Origin: Candidatus Rokuibacteriota bacterium
GTDB taxonomy: Bacteria; Methylomirabilota; Methylomirabilia; Rokubacteriales; CSP1-6
Assembly: GCA_003221615.1 (NCBI GenBank)
Contig: QHSQ01000034.1
Span: 1-42,165, forward strand
DNA: 42,165 nucleotides
Direction: 5' to 3'
Position numbers and translations under genes: made by a program. The notes beneath the pieces were generated by a model, which had not been told where the DNA came from, searched no databases, and worked only from the letters and a program-made list of their open reading frames with translations. This document shows, piece after piece, positions 30,755-39,419 of this stretch (the first letter of the stretch is position 1; every line of letters starts with the position of its first letter).

Positions 30755-33615
30755 TGGGCTTCACGCTCGCCGGACTCGGGCGGGGCAATTTCTCGCTCAC
30801 GGTTCGGCTCGTGGTCGGCAGTAGTCTTGCGCTGATCGGCTGCGGGGCCGCTCTGCTCTATTCCATCCTCCGCGGGGAAATCGCCGATCAGCGCGCGACC
30901 CTGAGTGAGCAGCTGCGCGAGGAGATGACCTTCGCCCTGCCGGCGATGAGCGGCCCCGCCGTCGTCGGTGACTATTCGGTGATCGAGCAGATGGTGGAGG
31001 CGCGTGCCCGCCAGCTCACCATCGCCAGATTCGCGTGGACCGACAGTGCCGGTCATCCCGTCGCGGCCCTCGGGCCGCAGATCCGCTCAGAAGCCCCTCA
31101 GTGGTTCGTCGACAGGCTCCACTTGCCGACACTCGAGGATTCGCAGCCGGTCATCGTCGGCGGGGAGAAGTACGGCACCGTCTCCTTGCGGCTCAATCCC
31201 GCGCTGTCCATCAACAAGCTCTGGCGCGGCTTTTGGGAGAAGCTCGGCATCCTCCTGCTCGGGACCGGGTTGTCGCTCGCGGTGACCCTGGTCATCCTTC
31301 GCAGCGGCGTCCAGCCGCTCCGCGACCTGGCGGCGAGCGCCCGCCGCTTTGGGCAGGGCGATTATGCCGTCCGGATCTCTGCCGCGGGGCCGCCCGAGAC
31401 GGCGCAATGCATCCAGGCGTTCAACAGTATGGCGGAGAATATCGAATCATTGCTGGCGTCCTTGCGCCTCAGCGAGGAGAAGAACCGGCTGCTCGCGCTC
31501 CAGGTCGAGCAATCGAGTGATGCGATCTTCTCTCACGACCAGAGCGGCATCATCACCTCCTGGAACCGGGGCGCCACCCGACTCTACGGCTACAGCGCCG
31601 CCGAGGCGATCGGGAGGCCCCTGCGCGAGCTCGACCTGTGGGGCGGTCGCGGGGCGCACGTGGAGGCGCCGGGGGTCATCGCGCAGCGGGCGGTGCCGGC
31701 GTCGTTCGAGACGTGCGCCAAGACGAGAGGAGGACTGCTCATCGAAGTCTCGGTCGTGGCCACGCCGTTTCGCAACGAGGCCGGCCGACCGGAGCTCGAG
31801 CCGGTGCCCTTCGCCCTGCGGGAGACCTTGGGCGAGACGGTCAAGACGCTCGCCTCGCTCGCCCACGCCAAGTCGCTCGAGCTCGCGTACGAGATTCGTC
31901 CGAATGTCCCGGACGACCTCGTCGGCGATACCGGGCGGATCGGCCAGATCCTCGTCAACCTGGTCGGCAACGCGATCAAGTTCACCGAGCAGGGCGAGGT
32001 CGCTGTTCGCGTCGACGCCGAGGCCGTGACCGCCGAGAGCGTGACCCTTCGCGTGGCCGTGCAGGACACGGGCATCGGGATCGCGCCCGACAAGAGTCGG
32101 CTCATCTTCGACGCCTTCGCTCAGGCCGACGCCTCGACGACGCGCCGGTTCGGCGGGACCGGACTTGGTCTCGCCATCTGTCGCCGGCTGGTCGAGCGGA
32201 TGGGCGGGCGCATCTGGCTCGACAGCGAGCTCGGTCGCGGCAGCACCTTCCACTTCACGCTGGTGCTCGAGCGGGCCCGGGTGCCGGTTCCCAAGCGGGT
32301 GGCGGCGCCGTCGCACGCGCTCCAGGGGCTTCCGGTGCTGGCCGCCGACGACAACGCGACCAACCGACGGTTGCTCGAGGCGATGCTGACCGCGTGGGGC
32401 GCGACCCCGACGATCGTCGAGGACGGGCGCACGGCGCTGGCCGAGCTCGAGCGTGCGCGGGGGGCCGGGCGCACCTTCGAGCTGGTGCTGCTCGATGCGC
32501 GGATGCCCGACCTCGACGGCTTCGTCGTTGCCGAGCGCATCCGCCAGGAGCCGGCGCTGGCCGGCGTGACGGTCATGCTGCTGACCTCGGACGTGATGAG
32601 CGGCGATCTCGCGCGCTGTCGTACGCTTGGAGTCGCCCGCCACCTGGTCAAGCCCTTCACGCCGTCGGAGCTGCTCAGCGCCGTGCTCCTCGCCCTCGGC
32701 CAATCGATCGACCCGACCACGCCGTTGGTTCCCGTCGGGCGCGATGCCTCGGCCAGGCGCCTGCATGTCCTGGTGGCGGAAGACAACGCGGTCAACCAGC
32801 GCGTGATCGTGCGGCTCCTGGAAAAGATGGGGCACATTCCGATCGTCACCGTCAACGGGCAAGAAGCCGTCGAGGCGTACGAGAGTCGGCCCTTCGACGT
32901 GGCGCTGATGGACGTCCAGATGCCCGTGATGGATGGGCTCGCGGCCACCAAGGCCATCCGCGAGAGCGAGGCCCGGCATCCGGGCCGCCGCCGGCTGCGG
33001 ATCATGGCGCTCACGGCATACGCGATGCGAGGAGATCGTGAGCGATGCCTCGCGGCCGGCATGGACGACTACCTGACCAAGCCGGTCAAGCCCGAGGAGC
33101 TGTCGGCCGCGCTGAACCGACTGCTCGACGACGGCGGCGCGACCGCGAATTCAGGCACGACGCCGGGCCAGCGCAGCGGCGCTTCGGCCCGAAGCGCCAA
33201 CGATTTGCCGGACCCGAGCGCGTCGGGGCAGAGCGAGGACGCTCCGGGCCGGCGCGAGGGCGCGCCGGCGGCGCCGGAGGCGGGGTTCGATCTCACCGCC
33301 GCGCTCCATTACGTCGGCGGCGATCGCGCGCTCCTGGACGAGCTGCTCGGAATCTTCGTCGAGGACGCGCCGGTCCGCATGGACGCGATTCGCAAGGCGA
33401 TCGCCGGCGGCGAGGCAACGGAGCTCACGCGCGAGGCCCACACGCTCAAGGGCGCCCTGAAGGTGATCGGCGCGACGACGGCCGCGGGCCTCGCCCAGGG
33501 CCTGGAGGTGCTCGCGCGTGACGGCAACATCAGCGAGGCCGACAAGCTCAGCACGGCGCTCGAGCGCGAGATGGACCGCCTGATGCAGTCCTTGCTGGCC
33601 TCGAAGCGAAGCTGA
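30754..33615 (+). CDS. Hybrid sensor kinase lacking the DHp/HisKA domain (TM-HAMP-PAS-HATPase-REC-REC-Hpt)
   Basis: The 953-residue protein has a first helix (16-40), an outside sensor region, a second helix (164-183), HAMP (184-235) and PAS (250-345). It then passes at residue 346 directly into an HATPase domain (347-505; N-box ILVNLVGNAIKF with N402/N406, DTGIGIAP, FGGTGLGLAI). Two receiver domains (D581, D720) and an Hpt domain (H896 in EAHTLKGAL) follow. The phosphoacceptor helix with its H-box, which should lie between PAS and HATPase, is missing: the frame jumps from NEAGRP to ELEPVPFALRETLGE, text that normally ends the DHp region. The start is GTG 30754. Without DHp, self-phosphorylation in cis should fail. 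Confidence 0.87.
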   Translation: MGFTLAGLGRGNFSLTVRLVVGSSLALIGCGAALLYSILRGEIADQRATLSEQLREEMTFALPAMSGPAVVGDYSVIEQMVEARARQLTIARFAWTDSAGHPVAALGPQIRSEAPQWFVDRLHLPTLEDSQPVIVGGEKYGTVSLRLNPALSINKLWRGFWEKLGILLLGTGLSLAVTLVILRSGVQPLRDLAASARRFGQGDYAVRISAAGPPETAQCIQAFNSMAENIESLLASLRLSEEKNRLLALQVEQSSDAIFSHDQSGIITSWNRGATRLYGYSAAEAIGRPLRELDLWGGRGAHVEAPGVIAQRAVPASFETCAKTRGGLLIEVSVVATPFRNEAGRPELEPVPFALRETLGETVKTLASLAHAKSLELAYEIRPNVPDDLVGDTGRIGQILVNLVGNAIKFTEQGEVAVRVDAEAVTAESVTLRVAVQDTGIGIAPDKSRLIFDAFAQADASTTRRFGGTGLGLAICRRLVERMGGRIWLDSELGRGSTFHFTLVLERARVPVPKRVAAPSHALQGLPVLAADDNATNRRLLEAMLTAWGATPTIVEDGRTALAELERARGAGRTFELVLLDARMPDLDGFVVAERIRQEPALAGVTVMLLTSDVMSGDLARCRTLGVARHLVKPFTPSELLSAVLLALGQSIDPTTPLVPVGRDASARRLHVLVAEDNAVNQRVIVRLLEKMGHIPIVTVNGQEAVEAYESRPFDVALMDVQMPVMDGLAATKAIRESEARHPGRRRLRIMALTAYAMRGDRERCLAAGMDDYLTKPVKPEELSAALNRLLDDGGATANSGTTPGQRSGASARSANDLPDPSASGQSEDAPGRREGAPAAPEAGFDLTAALHYVGGDRALLDELLGIFVEDAPVRMDAIRKAIAGGEATELTREAHTLKGALKVIGATTAAGLAQGLEVLARDGNISEADKLSTALEREMDRLMQSLLASKRS

Positions 33616-33617
33616 GA

Positions 33618-33638
33618 CCGCCGCGAAGCCCGCGGCGG
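33618..33638. terminator. Strong hairpin between convergent kinase and pyruvate carboxylase genes
   Basis: CCGCCGCG (33618-33625) pairs perfectly with CGCGGCGG (33631-33638) around AAGCC. It fills the 29-base gap between the two convergent stops. No T-run follows on either strand, but position and stability suit a bidirectional terminator. Confidence 0.5.
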
Positions 33639-33644
33639 CTCGGG

Positions 33645-36600
33645 TCACGACAGCAGAATCAGCAGGTCGCGTGGGCCCACGGCGTCGCCGGGCGCCACGT
33701 ACACTTCGGCGACCCTGGCGTCGCGCTCGGCGATGATGTGGGTCTCCATCTTCATCGCCTCGATCGCCAGTAGCGTTTCCCCGCGCGCCACGACCTGACC
33801 GGCGCGCACCCCCACCGCGACGACGGTGCCGGCCAACCCGGCGCTCACGTGTGAAGGGTTGCCGTCTTGCGCTTGTGCGCGCGCTCCCTGAACGGTCGCC
33901 GCGGGGGTCGCGAGCCTGAGCATCTGCAGCTGGCCGTCCACGGTCGCGAAGAGCGTCACGAAGCCATCCGCGTCGGGGTCCGTGCGAGCGAGCAGGCCGA
34001 TCACGTGCTTCCGGCCGGGCGCCACCTCGACCTCGATCTCTTCGCCTTCGCGAAGCCCGTAGAGGAAGGCGCTGGTCGGCAGCATCGAGACGTCGCCGAA
34101 GCGCTCGCGATGCCGCGCGTACTCGAGGAAGAGCGCGGGGAACAAGAGCCACGACGAGAGATCGCGCTCGCTCACCGGGCGCCGCAGGGTCGCCTCGAGC
34201 TCGCGACGCTTCGCCGCCAGATCGGCGGCCGGTAGCTGCGCGGCGGCACGACCGTAGATCACCGGCTGTCCCTTGAGGACCTTGCGCTGCAGATCGGCGG
34301 GGAAGCCCTCCGGCGGGGCGCCGACCTCGCCGCGGAAGAGCGACACGACCGACTTCGGGAACGCCAGATCGCGCGCCGGATCGAGCACGTCGTCGCGGCT
34401 CAGCCCGTTGGCGACCATGCACAGCGCCATGTCCGCGACCGCCGTGGACGTCGGGGTGATCTTCACGAGATCGCCGAACAGCAGATTGACCTCGGCGTAT
34501 CGCTGACAGATCTCGTCCCAGCGGTGCTCGAGCCCCATCCCGCGGGCCTGGGCGCGGAGGTTCGTGTACTGTGGTCCCGGCATCTCGTGCCGGTAGACCT
34601 CGGCCGTCCCGGCGCGCATGTCGGCTTCGAACGGCGCGTAGGAGCGCCGGACGACCTCCCAGTAGCGCGACAGCGATTGCAAGATGTCGGGATCGAGCCC
34701 CGGATCGAGCGCCGACCCCGCCAGCGCGGAGGCCATCGCGCTCAGGTTCGGCTGCGACGTGAGCCCGCTCATCGCGTCGAGCGCGCCGTACACCGCGTCG
34801 GCGCCGGCGTCGATGGCGGCCAGGACGCTGGCGGCGGCGATGCCGCTCGTGTCGTGCGTGTCGAAGTGAATCGGGAGCCCGATCTCGCCGCGCAGCGCCT
34901 CGACCAGCGCCCGGGCGGCGCGCGGCCGGCAGACGCCGGCCATGTCCTTGATGCCGAGGATCTGCGCGCCGGCCTTTTCGAGCTGACGGGCGAGATCGAT
35001 GTAGTAGCGCAGGTTCCACTTCGGGCGCGCGGCGTCGAACAGATCGCCCGTGTAGCACATCGCGGCCTCGCACAGGGCCCCGGTGCCCCGCACCGCGTCG
35101 ATCGCGACGCGCATGTTGTCGACGCCGTTCAGCGAATCGAACACGCGGAAGAGATCGATGCCTTCGCGCGCCGCCTGCGTGATGAAGTGCTGCACGACGT
35201 TGTCGGGATAGCTCGTGTAGCCGACCGCGTTCGAGGCGCGCACCATCATCTGCAGGAGCAGGTTCGGAACGGCCTCGCGTAGACGAGCCAGCCGCTCCCA
35301 CGGGTCCTCCCGCAGGAACCGCAGCATGACGTCGAACGTCGCGCCGCCCCAGCACTCGAGCGAGAAGAGCTGGGGCGCCAGCCGCGCGTACGCCGGGGCC
35401 ACCGCCAGGATGTCGTGCGTCCTCACCCGCGTGGCCAGCAGCGACTGCTGCGCGTCGCGGACGGTCGTGTCGGTGAAGTGGATGCGCTTCTCGCGCCGCA
35501 TCCAGCCGAGGAAGCGCTCCGGCCCCAGCTCGCGCAGCCGATCGCGGCTGCCCGGCGGGATCGGCCGGTCGGCGTCGTAGCGGGGCACCGGCGCCCGCGT
35601 GAGCGGCGCGGTGGAACGCGACCGTCCGACCATCTCCGGGTTGCCGTTGACGGTGACGTCGGCGACGAACTCGAGAAGGCGGTGCGCCCCATCCGGCGCC
35701 GGGACGGGCTCGAAGAGCTCCGGCGTCTCGTCGACGAACGTCGTGGTGCACTTGCCGCCGGCGAACGCCGGGTGCGTGATCACCCGCTCGAGAAATGGCA
35801 GATTGGACGCCACGCCGTCGACCCGCGTCTCGCCGAGGGCCCTCGCCATACGGCCGATCGCCTCGTCCGGCGAGTCACCGCGCGCCACGATCTTCATGAG
35901 CAGCGAGTCGTAGAAGGCAGAGACGATCGCCCCCGTATGGGCGCTTCCCGCATCGACGCGGATGCCGAAGCCCGCCGGGAGCCGGCACGCGTCGAGCCGC
36001 CCGTGAACGGGCGCGAAGCCGTTCGCCGGATCTTCGGTCGTCACCCGGCACTGGAGCGCGTGCCCCGACAGCGTGATCGCCTCTTGCGACGGCACACCGG
36101 AGGCGGGACCGCCGATGCGGGCCCCGGCGGCGATCCGAAGCTGCGCCTTGACGATGTCGATACCGGTGACTTCCTCGGTGACGGTGTGCTCGACCTGCAG
36201 ACGCGGGTTGACCTCGATGAAGTAGAAGGCCCGGGTGTCGGCGTCCAGGAGGAACTCGACGGTCCCCGCGTGCGTGTAGTGAGCGGCCCGCGCCAGCGTG
36301 AGCGCCGCGTCGCAGAGGGTCCCACGCTCGGCCTCGCTCAGGGACGGCGCCGGCGCCCACTCGATGAGCTTCTGATGCCGCCGCTGAATCGAGCAATCGC
36401 GCTCGAACAGGTGGACCAGGTTTCCGTAGAGGTCGCCCAGGATCTGCACCTCGACGTGGCGCGCCCGGCGCAGCACCTTCTCGGCGTACACGAGGTCCTC
36501 GCCGAAGGCCGCGCGCGCCTCGCGCCGCGCCGTCTCGATCAGCTCGGGAAGCTCCGTCGGCGACTCCACCACGCGCAGGCCCCGACCGCCTCCACCGCGA

Positions 36601-37091
36601 CTGGCCTTGACCATGAGGGGATAACCGATGGCCGCGGCGAGGTCCTTCGCCTGCGCATGATCGCGCGGGAGCGGACCGGTCGCGGGCAGCACGGGCACGC
36701 CCACCGTTTGCGCCAGCGCGCGCGCCGCGAGCTTGTCGCCGAGCGCGCGCAGCACCTCGGCGCGCGGACCGACGAAGGCGATGCCGGCCTCCGCGCAGGC
36801 GGCGGCGAGCTCGGGCTTGGCGGCGAGAAATCCGTAGCCGGGGTGAATCGCGTCCACGCGCGCCCGGCGCGCCACGCGGATGACGTCGTCCAGATCGAGA
36901 TAGGCCTCGATCGGCGCCCGGCCGGCGCCGACGAGATAGCTCTCGTGGGCGGTGAAGCGATGGCGCGCGACGCGATCCTCTTCGGAAAAGATCGCCACCG
37001 TGCGCAGGCCGAGCTCGCGCGCGGCGCGGATGATCCGGACGGCGATCTCGCCGCGGTTGGCGACGAGGAGACTGCCGATCGTTCGGTGCAC
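33645..37091 (-). CDS. pyc: Pyruvate carboxylase (single-chain)
   Basis: The 1148-residue enzyme carboxylates pyruvate to oxaloacetate with ATP and biotin, feeding the TCA cycle. In order: biotin carboxylase (1-450; LLVANRGEIAVRIIRAARELG, the Gly-rich ATP loop KASRGGGGRGLR, EVNPRLQVEHTVTEEVTGID); carboxyltransferase (about 535-800; HFTDTTVRDAQQSLLATRVRT with the metal Asp, and ILGIKDMAGV with the carboxylated Lys); a PYC/OADA linking domain; and the biotinyl domain (AIEAMKMETH, biotin Lys 1114). Length equals typical single-chain pyruvate carboxylases. The start is GTG 37091, 16 bases after the stop of the TauE/SafE-type permease gene, so the two are probably cotranscribed. Confidence 0.95.
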   Translation of the reverse strand: MHRTIGSLLVANRGEIAVRIIRAARELGLRTVAIFSEEDRVARHRFTAHESYLVGAGRAPIEAYLDLDDVIRVARRARVDAIHPGYGFLAAKPELAAACAEAGIAFVGPRAEVLRALGDKLAARALAQTVGVPVLPATGPLPRDHAQAKDLAAAIGYPLMVKASRGGGGRGLRVVESPTELPELIETARREARAAFGEDLVYAEKVLRRARHVEVQILGDLYGNLVHLFERDCSIQRRHQKLIEWAPAPSLSEAERGTLCDAALTLARAAHYTHAGTVEFLLDADTRAFYFIEVNPRLQVEHTVTEEVTGIDIVKAQLRIAAGARIGGPASGVPSQEAITLSGHALQCRVTTEDPANGFAPVHGRLDACRLPAGFGIRVDAGSAHTGAIVSAFYDSLLMKIVARGDSPDEAIGRMARALGETRVDGVASNLPFLERVITHPAFAGGKCTTTFVDETPELFEPVPAPDGAHRLLEFVADVTVNGNPEMVGRSRSTAPLTRAPVPRYDADRPIPPGSRDRLRELGPERFLGWMRREKRIHFTDTTVRDAQQSLLATRVRTHDILAVAPAYARLAPQLFSLECWGGATFDVMLRFLREDPWERLARLREAVPNLLLQMMVRASNAVGYTSYPDNVVQHFITQAAREGIDLFRVFDSLNGVDNMRVAIDAVRGTGALCEAAMCYTGDLFDAARPKWNLRYYIDLARQLEKAGAQILGIKDMAGVCRPRAARALVEALRGEIGLPIHFDTHDTSGIAAASVLAAIDAGADAVYGALDAMSGLTSQPNLSAMASALAGSALDPGLDPDILQSLSRYWEVVRRSYAPFEADMRAGTAEVYRHEMPGPQYTNLRAQARGMGLEHRWDEICQRYAEVNLLFGDLVKITPTSTAVADMALCMVANGLSRDDVLDPARDLAFPKSVVSLFRGEVGAPPEGFPADLQRKVLKGQPVIYGRAAAQLPAADLAAKRRELEATLRRPVSERDLSSWLLFPALFLEYARHRERFGDVSMLPTSAFLYGLREGEEIEVEVAPGRKHVIGLLARTDPDADGFVTLFATVDGQLQMLRLATPAATVQGARAQAQDGNPSHVSAGLAGTVVAVGVRAGQVVARGETLLAIEAMKMETHIIAERDARVAEVYVAPGDAVGPRDLLILLS

Positions 37092-37107
37092 GATCGCGTC
37101 TCCGCGC

Positions 37108-37905
37108 CTACGCCAGCGCGACCAGCATCTTGAGACCGAGCGCGCCGATGACGACGGCGAAGATCCGCTTGAGGGACCGCTCCGACGTGCGGTGGGCCAG
37201 CCGCGCGCCGAAGGGCGCCAGCACCATGCTCCCCACCGTGAACCCGATCAGCGCCGGCACGTAGATGTAGCCCACGCTGTGCGCCGGCAGTCCCTCAGCG
37301 CCCCAGCCGTTCACGAGGTAGCCGAGCGTGCCGACCACCGCGATCGGGAAGCCGACGGCCGACGCGGTGCCGATCGCGGTGTGGAACGGCACGTTGCAGA
37401 AGACCAGGAACGGGATCGTCAGGGTGGCGCCGCCCATGGCCGCCAGCGCCGAGCAGACGCCGATCAGCGTGCCCGCGACGAAGAGTCCCGGCGTCGGCGG
37501 GAGCTGCCGCGTCGGCTTCGGCTTCCAGTTGAAGAGCATGCTGGAGGCCATGTAGAGCACGAACACCACGAAGATCACCGCGAGCGGAAACGTCGGAATG
37601 TGGCGCGCCAGCAAGGTGCCGAGGCCGGTGCCGATCACGATCCCGGGGATCAGCCGGCGCAACACGCTCCAGTTGACCGCGCCGTGACGGTGGTGAGCGC
37701 GCAGGCTCGAGAGCGACGTGAAGATCACGGTCGCCATGGCCGTGCCGAGCGCGACGTGCAGCATGTGCTCGCGCGGAAAGCCCTGCGCCGCGAAGGCCAT
37801 CGTCGTCAGCGGCACCTGGATGCCGCCGCCGCCCATCCCGAGCATGCCCGCGAAGAAACCGATGAACGCGCCGATTGTCACGTACACGAGCAGCCACTGG
37901 TCCAC
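37108..37905 (-). CDS. TauE/SafE (TSUP) family membrane permease
   Basis: The 265-residue protein has about eight hydrophobic helices and the family's two glycine-rich repeats: IGAFIGFFAGMLGMGGGGIQVPLTTMA near the N terminus and LIGVCSALAAMGGATLTIPFLVFCNVP in the middle. TSUP proteins move sulfite, sulfonates, sulfoacetate or related organic anions across the inner membrane. The start is GTG 37905 preceded by GGGAGAA; the longer open frame upstream lacks family similarity. Pyruvate carboxylase follows 16 bases downstream. The pairing suggests export or import of a carbon or sulfur anion linked to pyruvate metabolism, but nothing in the sequence fixes the substrate. Confidence 0.88.
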   Translation of the reverse strand: MDQWLLVYVTIGAFIGFFAGMLGMGGGGIQVPLTTMAFAAQGFPREHMLHVALGTAMATVIFTSLSSLRAHHRHGAVNWSVLRRLIPGIVIGTGLGTLLARHIPTFPLAVIFVVFVLYMASSMLFNWKPKPTRQLPPTPGLFVAGTLIGVCSALAAMGGATLTIPFLVFCNVPFHTAIGTASAVGFPIAVVGTLGYLVNGWGAEGLPAHSVGYIYVPALIGFTVGSMVLAPFGARLAHRTSERSLKRIFAVVIGALGLKMLVALA

Positions 37906-38060
37906 ACGTTTCTCCCTTGCGGTCGTGAGCTGACGTGTGAGTATCGGCGAACTTCGTCCGCCGGCAAGCCAGAAACGATGTTCAGGACTGCCGAGTCTCT
38001 GTCTTGGGTTGCTGGTTGCCCGCGGGACGGGCAGGGAGGGCGACGCCGACGCGGCCGACT

Positions 38061-39254
38061 TCAGCGCGTCGATCGACGGTACGCGCTCGGTGGCCTTCGG
38101 GTGATCCGCTGGAAAACGTGGGCCAGATGCGAGGTGTCGGCGAAGCCCAGCCGCGCGGCGATGGATTCGAGCTTCTCGTCGGTGTGTGCCAGCAGGTCCT
38201 GGGCGATCGTCACGCGAACTCGCGTGAGATAGTCGCGGACGCTCATGCCGAGCTCCGAGCGGAAGCGATGGGCGAGGTGGCTCGCGGAGATGTCGGTGAT
38301 CGCGGCGATGCCGTCGACGGTCAGGTCCTCGTCGTAGTGCCGGCTCAGGTGGTCGATCGTACGGCCCACCGACTCGCCGAGGCGCGGCCACGGGTCGCTG
38401 AGGCTGTCACCCGGCGGCAGCACCGCACCGATGCGGTCCACCAGATCTTCGAACCGAACCGGCGGCCGCAGAACGCCGCGGATATTCAAGCTCTCCCAGA
38501 CCGGTGCGGCCCCCAGGTAGACGTCGTCGCACACGACGAGCACCGGACATGCCGGCAGCTGCGCGCTCAGCGCTCCGAGAAAGCGCCCCGCCTCCGCCGT
38601 CGAGCGCTTGACGTTCAGCACGACGCAGGTCGGACGAAATCGGAGCATGTCGTTCAACCCGTCGGCGATGGAGGCGCTCGTCTCGACGCCGGCCGCACGC
38701 GACAGCACGACCGCGAGCGCCGCGCGCCATCCGGGCTCGCCGCCAATCACGAGCAGCCGGTGCGTCCGCGGCAGACGCGCGTCGCGTTCGGCACGATCGC
38801 GCTCGGCCGGCGCGGCGGCGCGCCGTGCGCGCTGCTCGAGCGCCTGGCGAATCGCGGCGATCAGCTCGTCCTCCTGAAACGGCTTGGTGACGTAGTCTGA
38901 GGCCCCGAGCTTCATGGCGGCGACGGTGGTGCGCACCGTCTTCACCGCGGTCATCATGATGACCGGAAGATCCGGCTCGAGCGCCTTGAGCTCCTGAAGG
39001 ATCTCGAGCCCATCGACCTCCGGCATCAGGATGTCGAGGAGCACGACGTCGACGCGCTCGGCGCGGACGATACTCAGCGCGGAGCGTCCGTGCGGCGCGT
39101 CCAGGACCGCGTAGTGCTCGTCGAGCGCGAAGCGCAAGCCCTCGCGGACGCTGGCGTCGTCGTCGACGACGAGCACTACCGGTCGATCGTGCGGCCTCGC
39201 TTCGACGTCCTTCGGGGCGGCCGCCACCTGCGCGTGGCCGCGGTGCGGCTTCAC
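38061..39254 (-). CDS. Response regulator with AraC-type DNA-binding domain
   Basis: The protein of about 397 residues starts with a receiver domain: acidic pocket VVDDDASVR, phosphoacceptor D74 in VVLLDILMPEVDG, and K124 in DYVTKPFQ. A second receiver-like segment (LLVIGGEPGWRAALAVVLSRA, CVVLNVKRS) lacks the acidic pocket. The C-terminal 110 residues are an AraC/XylS helix-turn-helix pair (LTVDGIAAITDISASHLAHRFRSELGMSVRDYLTRVRV; LESIAARLGFADTSHLAHVFQRITRRPPSAYR). GTG 39254 is my preferred start because the receiver core begins soon after; the frame is open to 39413. It diverges from the SBP-NosL importer operon and may control it, or serve the kinase at 30754. Confidence 0.83.
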   Translation of the reverse strand: MKPHRGHAQVAAAPKDVEARPHDRPVVLVVDDDASVREGLRFALDEHYAVLDAPHGRSALSIVRAERVDVVLLDILMPEVDGLEILQELKALEPDLPVIMMTAVKTVRTTVAAMKLGASDYVTKPFQEDELIAAIRQALEQRARRAAAPAERDRAERDARLPRTHRLLVIGGEPGWRAALAVVLSRAAGVETSASIADGLNDMLRFRPTCVVLNVKRSTAEAGRFLGALSAQLPACPVLVVCDDVYLGAAPVWESLNIRGVLRPPVRFEDLVDRIGAVLPPGDSLSDPWPRLGESVGRTIDHLSRHYDEDLTVDGIAAITDISASHLAHRFRSELGMSVRDYLTRVRVTIAQDLLAHTDEKLESIAARLGFADTSHLAHVFQRITRRPPSAYRRSTR

Positions 39255-39419
39255 GCCCAGAGCCTGCCACAGGAAACCGTCGTCGCCTACAGAAATTCCA
39301 CAGCCCTGGACATTGACTGGCGCGACTCGGTCTCCGATTGTTGGGCGTCCTCGCACGAGCCGACCGGGAGGGGCGTCGTCCGCCCGAGCTCGTCGAGAGG
39401 AATGGGGAGACAAATTGCG

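Noticed and set aside
35415..37133. Long open frame on the plus strand antisense to pyruvate carboxylase
   Set aside because: High-GC coding DNA leaves long open frames on the other strand; the translation is Arg/Asp/Val-rich with no family pattern, while the minus strand encodes an unmistakable enzyme.
37906..38060. 155-base gap between the TauE/SafE gene start and the response-regulator stop
   Set aside because: No gene, hairpin or promoter of quality was seen beyond the ribosome site of the permease gene.
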